Part shown: piece by piece, positions 58,814 through 64,000 of the stretch
Layout of the letters: every line of letters begins with the position of its first letter
How positions within the stretch are numbered: position 1 is the stretch's first letter
NCBI GenBank assembly: GCA_031553035.1
Contig: JAVBLY010000005.1
Span: forward strand, 248,001-312,000
Source of the DNA: JAVBLY01 sp031553035
GTDB lineage: Bacteria; Bacillota; Clostridia; Peptostreptococcales; Anaerovoracaceae
Reading direction: 5' to 3'
Length of the DNA: 64,000 bases
Made by a program: the position numbers and the translations under genes
The notes under the pieces: generated by a model
Databases searched by the model: none
What the model saw: only the letters and a program-made list of their open reading frames with translations
Told to the model about the DNA's origin: nothing

Positions 58814-59929
58814 ATGTTTAAAAAATCGATAGCGATGTGCTTGATAATGGTAATGGTTTTTACAATGGTCGGCGGGACCTCTGTGTTTGCCGAGTCGGTT
58901 GGAAGTATTGAGAATAAGATCGATAAAAAGCAGGATCAGATCGATAAAAACAATTTAAAAAGACAAGATCTAAAAAACAAGATAAGCTCCCTGGAGGAGT
59001 CTATAAAAAGCACTCAGCAGGATCTGGCCGATATCAGAAAAGAAATCACTTCTATCAATAAAAAAACTGTCAAGATAAATAATAAGATAGAAAAACTGAA
59101 AAAGAAAATAGATACTCAGCAAGAAACACTGGATTCAAGGCTTAGATCTATGTACAAAAATGGCAATATGGGAATAATTCAAGTGCTCCTAGGGTCAGTT
59201 AATATACAGGATTTTATGTCAAACTTCAAGCTTATCAACGAGCTCCACAAGAGTGATGTCCAGATTCTGGAAGAACTTGAGGCGAATCGAAATGTAGTTG
59301 CGCAGCAGAAAGCCGAACTGGATGCTCTTGCCCAAAAGGTGAAGAGTCACGAAGCTTCACAGGTGGAAAAGCAGAAACAGCTAGAAAAAGATAAGACTGA
59401 AGTTGCCAGTGCAAAAGCGAAGATCGAAGCAGAAAACGCAAAATTGCATGAGGACATCGACGCACTGGAAGCAGAGTCGTCTAGAATATCTTCCGAGTTG
59501 GCAAATTACGATGACAGCGATGTAGAATACAAAGGAAGCGGACAATTCGCATGGCCTTTCCCTGGATACTCAAGCATTTCATCAGGATATGGTTACAGAA
59601 CCCATCCCATAAGCGGTGACAGAAAATTCCATTCAGGAGTAGATCTGGCCGGACCCTACGGTAAAGCAATTGTTGCCGCAGAAGACGGCAAGGTAATTAC
59701 AGCAGGATGGAACAGCGGCGGTTACGGGAATTATGTTATCATTTCCCATGGCGGAGGTATAACCACTCTGTATGGTCATAATTCATCGCTTACTGTTTCT
59801 GCGGGACAGAAGGTAAAAAGAGGGCAAACCATCGCCAGATGCGGAAGTACAGGCCGTTCCACCGGTAACCATCTCCACTTTGAAGTCAGGAAAAACGGCA
59901 GTACACGTAACCCAATGAACTATATATAA
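58814..59929 (+). CDS. EnvC/CwlO-like coiled-coil M23 peptidase
   Basis: A 371-residue secreted protein: signal peptide ending near VFAES, a long coiled coil (about 30-235), a short linker, and a LytM/M23 zinc peptidase domain (about 250-371) with HPISGDRKFHSGVDLAGP and the HLHFEVR metal motif. Both key zinc motifs (HxxxD and HxH) are intact, so it should be enzymatically active, unlike EnvC itself. The gene order ftsE-ftsX-M23 marks it as the hydrolase activated by FtsEX. Confidence 0.92.
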   Translation: MFKKSIAMCLIMVMVFTMVGGTSVFAESVGSIENKIDKKQDQIDKNNLKRQDLKNKISSLEESIKSTQQDLADIRKEITSINKKTVKINNKIEKLKKKIDTQQETLDSRLRSMYKNGNMGIIQVLLGSVNIQDFMSNFKLINELHKSDVQILEELEANRNVVAQQKAELDALAQKVKSHEASQVEKQKQLEKDKTEVASAKAKIEAENAKLHEDIDALEAESSRISSELANYDDSDVEYKGSGQFAWPFPGYSSISSGYGYRTHPISGDRKFHSGVDLAGPYGKAIVAAEDGKVITAGWNSGGYGNYVIISHGGGITTLYGHNSSLTVSAGQKVKRGQTIARCGSTGRSTGNHLHFEVRKNGSTRNPMNYI

Positions 59930-59932
59930 ATT

Positions 59933-61582
59933 ATGAGCATTAATCCCATTGTACTGGATATACTTAAAAAAAGAGGCGTTTCCGGTCAAGCAGAAACCAA
60001 CGAATTTCTATCGGATAAACCAAAACTTACCTATGATCCATTCCTTCTTCCAAATATGAAAGATGGGGTGGATTTCGTGCTTTCTGCAATAAAGAATAAC
60101 GAAAAGATTTGTATTTACGGCGATTACGATGTGGACGGCATTACCGCTACTGCGCTTTTATATAATTTTCTTAAAGAGCTGACAGACCATGTGACTTACT
60201 ACATCCCGTCCAGGTTTGAAGATGGATACGGGCTGAATAATGAATCCCTGACCCAACTGAAAGAAGAGGGTGTAGATACAGTTATCACAGTAGACTGCGG
60301 TTCCGTATCAAAAAAAGAAGTGGAGCATGCAAAGGATATCGGTCTTAAGGTCATGGTCACGGACCACCATGATATGGACGAGAATAATGTCCCGGAATGC
60401 ATAATAATAAATCCAAAACACTTTGATTCAGAATATCCTTTCAGAGGATTATGCGGATGTGCTGTAGCATTCAAGCTGGTTCAGGCTATGGTACGGACGG
60501 AAAAACTCGATCGCGATAATCTTGTTAAACCATTGGATCTGGTTGCTGTCGCAACAGTTGCCGATGTTGTATCTCTGACAGATGAAAACAGAACGATGGT
60601 AAAGTACGGTCTTAAGGAGCTGAACCGAGGAACCAGAAAGGCATTCAGGATCATGACAAATAAGCTCAATATCGAGCCGGGCAGTATAGATTCATATAAA
60701 ATCGGCTTTATCATAGGTCCTCATATGAATGCGGCCGGGCGAATGAGCGATGCAAATGCGGTAGTCAGAATGCTGACAACGGAAGACAATGGGGAAATAA
60801 ACAGTATAGTCGATTCACTTATCGAGCATAACCGGGAAAGAAGATCGATTCAGGAAAAATGCTTTGATGAGTGTACCAACATGATAGAGGATAAGTATAT
60901 TGATTCTCCGTTTTTAATGGTCAAGCCTCCTTCTATCCATGAAGGTATCGCGGGAATTGTAGCCGGCAAGATAAAGGAACTGTACAACAAACCTGCTATC
61001 GTTCTTTCAGAATCAAGAGATGAAAAAGGGAATATATTGCTTAAGGGTTCAGGCAGAAGCATACAGAAAATCGACCTGATCAAAATGCTCCGCGCACACG
61101 AAGAGTTGTTTGAAAAACTGGGTGGTCACTCAATGGCCGCAGGCTTTACACTTTCTTCCGAAAATGAAGACGCTTTGAGACAGTTCCTTATTAAGGATAT
61201 GGAGGGTGAAATTAAAAGAGATCCTGACCTTTTTATAAAAAAGATCACACCAGATTGCAAAGCCCTGAAAAACGATATAGATATGGATCTTGCAGCGGAT
61301 CTTATGTTGTTAGCACCGTTTGGAATAGATAATCCAAAACCGGTAATTGAGCTTGATGACGTAGAAATCAAAAATATCAAATACATGGGAAACGAAAATC
61401 AGCATGTAAAATTCAGCTCCGGTCAGTTCGACTGCATTTTGTTCGGCAGCGCTCAGGATAACAGGCATTTATTAACAGAAGGGAAGAAAGTGACCCTCTA
61501 CGGAAACCCTGATATAAACATATGGAACGGAAAAGAAAGCATACAATTTTTGATCAAGGCGATTACGAGCCGGGAGGGATAG
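59933..61582 (+). CDS. recJ: Single-stranded-DNA exonuclease RecJ
   Basis: A 549-residue DHH/DHHA1-family exonuclease. The DHH-domain motifs are IYGDYDVDGITATALL, the VTVDCGSV strand, VTDHHDMD and GPHMNAAGRMSDA. The second half has KGSGRSI and the LGGHSMAAGF motif. It has no clear ribosome site and starts 3 bp after the M23 stop, so translation is likely coupled. It is a little shorter than the usual 560-580 residues at the N-terminal side. Confidence 0.92.
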   Translation: MSINPIVLDILKKRGVSGQAETNEFLSDKPKLTYDPFLLPNMKDGVDFVLSAIKNNEKICIYGDYDVDGITATALLYNFLKELTDHVTYYIPSRFEDGYGLNNESLTQLKEEGVDTVITVDCGSVSKKEVEHAKDIGLKVMVTDHHDMDENNVPECIIINPKHFDSEYPFRGLCGCAVAFKLVQAMVRTEKLDRDNLVKPLDLVAVATVADVVSLTDENRTMVKYGLKELNRGTRKAFRIMTNKLNIEPGSIDSYKIGFIIGPHMNAAGRMSDANAVVRMLTTEDNGEINSIVDSLIEHNRERRSIQEKCFDECTNMIEDKYIDSPFLMVKPPSIHEGIAGIVAGKIKELYNKPAIVLSESRDEKGNILLKGSGRSIQKIDLIKMLRAHEELFEKLGGHSMAAGFTLSSENEDALRQFLIKDMEGEIKRDPDLFIKKITPDCKALKNDIDMDLAADLMLLAPFGIDNPKPVIELDDVEIKNIKYMGNENQHVKFSSGQFDCILFGSAQDNRHLLTEGKKVTLYGNPDINIWNGKESIQFLIKAITSREG

Positions 61583-61584
61583 AC

Positions 61585-62733
61585 TTGTTCACATTAAAAA
61601 AGAAGAATTATTTCATTTCACTGATACTGGTATTTATTTTAGGGGCAGGCTCCTGCTTTGGGATTTTTTATCTGACGGGCACAGGAAAGAATTTATTCAG
61701 TGATGAATCTGATGACTATAGCAGACTTTCTGAGATGGAGGAATATCTTAAGGCAAATTATTATGAACCTATAACGGATTCTGCCATCACGACCGGACTA
61801 TACAAAGGGCTTTTTGCGTCTCCGGGAGACCCCTACACCATGTACTATACTAAGGAGGAGTTTGAGCAGGTGAGCGCAGATGCACACGGAGAAAATTCAG
61901 GAATCGGCGTAGTCATGCAGGGAAGCAAGGACGATCTTATTGAGATCATTCAGGTGATCGACAGCGCTCCGGCAAAAGCCGCGGGGGTGAAGGTCGGAGA
62001 TAAACTCATCTCAGTTGACGGTGAAGAGTTTACCGGTACTCAGACTGCCGAAGCAGCAATGAAAGCAAGGGGCAAGGCAGGTACAAAAGTTGAGATCAAG
62101 GTTCTGAGAGATGATAAAGAACTTTCATTCACCATAACAAGAGATAATTTCATCAATCCTTCGGTTTCCTCAAAGCTGCTGGATGGTAATATAGGGTACA
62201 TCAGCATTTCCACTTTTAACGATAATACATCGGAAGATTTCAAAGTAGCACTGGAAAAATTTGAAAATCAGAAAGTAAAAGGCCTGATAGTCGACATCAG
62301 GAATAACGTGGGAGGAGTAGTTTCCCAGGGAGTCGACATAGCGGACATGCTCCTTGACAAAGCTGAAATAGCATATGCGGAGAACAATAAAAAAGAAAAG
62401 GAGATATATACGACTGAAGACGGGAAAACTTCTTTGCCATACGTTCTCCTGATCAATGAAAATTCTGCCAGCACATCGGAAATATTAGCTGTGGGCATCA
62501 AAGAAAATAAGGGGGGGGCTCTTGTAGGAGAAACCACATATGGCAAGGGCGTTATTCAGAAACTTGAACAGTTCAAAGAAGGCGATGGCGCAAGAATAAC
62601 CATCATGCAGTATTTCAGTGCATCAGGCCGGCCCATAAACAATGTTGGTGTTGCTCCTGACTACAAAGTAAAGATGAGCAGCGATTCGAAAACCGATACT
62701 CAGCTGGAGAAAGCCAAAAACCTTCTGAAATGA
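61585..62733 (+). CDS. Carboxy-terminal processing protease (S41, CtpA-like)
   Basis: A 382-residue S41 serine protease with one membrane segment (about 10-30), a PDZ domain (about 95-175; GIGVVMQGSKDDLIEI; GVKVGDKLISVDG) and a catalytic domain. The Ser nucleophile is in LINENSASTSEILAVGI and the Lys in GETTYGKGVIQ. TTG 61585 is chosen since GGGAGG lies 5 bp upstream. The ATG at 61522 would overlap recJ by 61 bp and lacks a ribosome site. It may trim proteins outside the membrane. Confidence 0.9.
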   Translation: MFTLKKKNYFISLILVFILGAGSCFGIFYLTGTGKNLFSDESDDYSRLSEMEEYLKANYYEPITDSAITTGLYKGLFASPGDPYTMYYTKEEFEQVSADAHGENSGIGVVMQGSKDDLIEIIQVIDSAPAKAAGVKVGDKLISVDGEEFTGTQTAEAAMKARGKAGTKVEIKVLRDDKELSFTITRDNFINPSVSSKLLDGNIGYISISTFNDNTSEDFKVALEKFENQKVKGLIVDIRNNVGGVVSQGVDIADMLLDKAEIAYAENNKKEKEIYTTEDGKTSLPYVLLINENSASTSEILAVGIKENKGGALVGETTYGKGVIQKLEQFKEGDGARITIMQYFSASGRPINNVGVAPDYKVKMSSDSKTDTQLEKAKNLLK

Positions 62734-62739
62734 TAAGAA

Positions 62740-63036
62740 TTATTTTTCTTCGATCCTGTTGAGTGTTATCCGGTATCCATCGGCACCGTACTTGAGACAC
62801 TTGTTGATCCTGCTGATAGTGGCAGTGCTGGCCTTGGTTATATCTTCGATTTCCTGGTAGGTTTTCTCTTCGTAAAGCATTTTGGCTATATAGAATCTCT
62901 GAGCGATGGATTGCATTTCGTTAATAGTGCAAATATCTTCAAAAAAACGATAACAGTCCTCTTTGGACTCAAGGGTAAGCACGGCATCGAACAACAGCTC
63001 TGTTTCATCATTCACAAACTTTGAATTGTATTTCAT
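62740..63036 (-). CDS. YerC/TrpR-family DNA-binding protein
   Basis: About 98 residues. It matches the TrpR-like YerC proteins of Firmicutes: FEDICTINEMQSIAQRFYIA followed by a helix-turn-helix ending SRINKCLKYG. The function of YerC is not settled. The start is uncertain: ATG 63036 (MKYNSKFVND) begins close to the conserved part but has a weak ribosome site; a GTG at 63069 would add 11 residues. It converges with the protease gene. Confidence 0.87.
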   Translation of the reverse strand: MKYNSKFVNDETELLFDAVLTLESKEDCYRFFEDICTINEMQSIAQRFYIAKMLYEEKTYQEIEDITKASTATISRINKCLKYGADGYRITLNRIEEK

Positions 63037-63114
63037 GGTTTTTACCGATGTTTCGGCCTCCTCCTGCACTTTTATACTTTAACACTATAAAGTATTATAT
63101 CAGGAAATGCATGT

Positions 63115-63142
63115 TTGTCAATTTGATTACATATGGTATAAT
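63115..63142 (+). promoter_or_regulatory. Promoter for the small membrane protein-tmk operon
   Basis: TTGTCA, 16-bp spacer, TATAAT at about 63137-63142. Confidence 0.5.
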
Positions 63143-63170
63143 TTAAAGTTAGGAAAGGTATGGGATACCA

Positions 63171-63323
63171 ATGTTGATATTAAAAGTGATCTTCGTGATA
63201 TTACTTATGATTCCGCTCATTATCCTGACATTTATATTGCTCAACAGGTTGTTTGATAATGCCCTAAGATATAAAGAAAAGCCGGCCAAAAGCAATGCCG
63301 GGAGGAAAAGGCGCAGAAGATGA
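63171..63323 (+). CDS. 50-residue membrane protein coupled to tmk
   Basis: An ORF of 50 codons encodes MLILKVIFVILLMIPLII, a membrane segment of about 20 residues, then a short linker and a basic end RKRRRR. The stop overlaps the tmk start (ATGA). The upstream AGGAAAGG is 12 bp from the ATG, a slightly long spacing. The membrane-then-basic layout suits a small inner-membrane protein or regulator. No family recognised. Confidence 0.65.
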   Translation: MLILKVIFVILLMIPLIILTFILLNRLFDNALRYKEKPAKSNAGRKRRRR

Positions 63324-63940
63324 ATAAAAAAGGCTTGTTCATAACTTTTGAAGGCACCGACGGTTCAGGCAAGTCCACTCAGATTAAACTTCTGAGGTCT
63401 TGGCTTGAGGAAAAAGGGATTGATGCATTACTCACGAGAGAGCCCGGCGGAACTGATATCAGTGAGAAGATAAGAGACATTATTCTGGACAAGAACAACT
63501 CCGAGATGTCCCATATGACTGAAGCTTTGCTCTATGCCGCATCAAGAGCTCAGCACGTAGATCAGGTCATCAGGCCTGCATTAAGCAAAGGCTTGACCGT
63601 GATCAGTGACAGGTTTATCGATTCCAGCATAGTCTATCAGGGGTACGGCAGAAAGCTTGGCGAATCGGTTGAAGTTATCAATAAATATGCCATGGGTGAC
63701 TGTATACCCGATGTGACATTTTTGCTTAAAATAGATCCGGAAACAGGTATAAAAAGAGCATCAGGCGGTGTCCCGGACAGAATAGAGTCGGAAGAGCTTT
63801 CCTATCACAAATCGGTATATGATGCATATCTTGACTTGGAAAAAAAGTATCCTGAAAGGATATTCGGAATTGACGCCGGCAGGAGTATCGAAATAATACA
63901 TGGGGAAATAACGGGAAAGATACATGAGTTGCTCAAATAA
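63320..63940 (+). CDS. tmk: Thymidylate kinase
   Basis: A 206-residue enzyme that phosphorylates dTMP. P-loop FEGTDGSGKST, DR[YF]-type loop ISDRFIDSSIVYQG, the REPGGT motif and LID region are all in place. It begins within the ATGA overlap of the small membrane protein and its end overlaps the next gene. Confidence 0.95.
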   Translation: MNKKGLFITFEGTDGSGKSTQIKLLRSWLEEKGIDALLTREPGGTDISEKIRDIILDKNNSEMSHMTEALLYAASRAQHVDQVIRPALSKGLTVISDRFIDSSIVYQGYGRKLGESVEVINKYAMGDCIPDVTFLLKIDPETGIKRASGGVPDRIESEELSYHKSVYDAYLDLEKKYPERIFGIDAGRSIEIIHGEITGKIHELLK

Positions 63941-64000
63941 AAACCAGAAAGATGCGCTTTCCCAAAGCATAAAAAAAGACAGGCTCTCTCATGCATATAT
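63924..64000 (+). CDS. holB: DNA polymerase III delta' subunit, start only
   Basis: The frame from ATG 63924 encodes MSCSNKNQKDALSQSIKKDR followed by LSHAY, the N-terminal pattern of clamp-loader delta' proteins (SI-x-LSHAYLF). It overlaps tmk by 17 bp, as tmk-holB often do in Firmicutes. Only about 25 residues are visible before the window ends, so the call leans on gene order. Confidence 0.6.
   Translation, partial: MSCSNKNQKDALSQSIKKDRLSHAY

Overview
The window is a chromosomal segment of an anaerobic, spore-former-type Firmicute (class Clostridia). The evidence is the Gram-positive gene order (mreBCD-PBP2-minD, rny, ftsEX-M23), Shine-Dalgarno sites of the AGGAGG type, a GABA/4-hydroxybutyrate fermentation cluster, and an oxygen-independent electron-bifurcating transhydrogenase. 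I infer a relative of the amino-acid-fermenting Anaerovoracaceae (Family XIII) group, but the sequence alone does not prove the family.

Layout. 1-6.4 kb: cell-shape genes (mreB end, mreC, mreD, PBP2, an atypical minD, convergent rodA). 6.4-16 kb: RNase Y, a cysteine desulfurase/ThiI sulfur-transfer pair, a Cache-type lipoprotein, Maf, a very large PBP1A and an orphan HutP. 16-20 kb: ComEC and HolA. 20-26 kb: three genes for a Sporomusa-type (Stn) NADH/NADPH/ferredoxin transhydrogenase with a candidate Rex site upstream. 26-33 kb: thiamine pyrophosphokinase, MetY, a NifU-type scaffold, then 4-hydroxybutyryl-CoA dehydratase, CoA-transferase and 4-hydroxybutyrate dehydrogenase. 33-38 kb: a LytS-type two-component system, a second iron alcohol dehydrogenase, decayed ferredoxin and aldehyde oxidoreductase genes, an intact MoaD-like gene and a short SSB. 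38.2-39.3 kb: six tRNA genes interleaved with two families of structured repeats. 39.3-44.3 kb is the accessory core: lipoproteins, a two-gene radical-SAM cassette under a palindromic operator, and a secreted membrane-anchored protein that carries a nearly perfect eukaryotic ubiquitin. 44-49 kb: SulP transporter, class III FBPase, AzlCD. 49-54.4 kb: repeat-containing amidase, AraC regulator, orphan pilin, then a gene-free tract of nested inverted repeats next to tRNA-Arg. 54.4-64 kb: SHOCT/DUF2089 pair, SanA-like protein, RelBE-type toxin-antitoxin, FtsEX with its M23 hydrolase, RecJ, CtpA, a TrpR-like regulator, a 50-residue membrane protein, Tmk and the start of HolB.

How it fits together. 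The energy genes make sense as one theme: crotonyl-CoA is made from 4-hydroxybutyrate and the redox pools are balanced by Stn. Wall genes at both ends (Mre/PBP/RodA and FtsEX/M23/CtpA) are housekeeping. The standout is the ubiquitin protein (42697-43506): signal peptide, ubiquitin 66/73 identical to human, an Ig-like domain and a C-terminal membrane anchor, with the conjugation tail Arg-Gly-Gly replaced by Pro-Pro-Ser. Secondary items are a MinD with the catalytic Asp changed to Asn and no membrane-targeting tail, a three-copy 120-bp hairpin repeat whose stems co-vary, an RNase Y gene with no ordinary start codon at its ribosome site, and a remnant mobile structure at tRNA-Arg.
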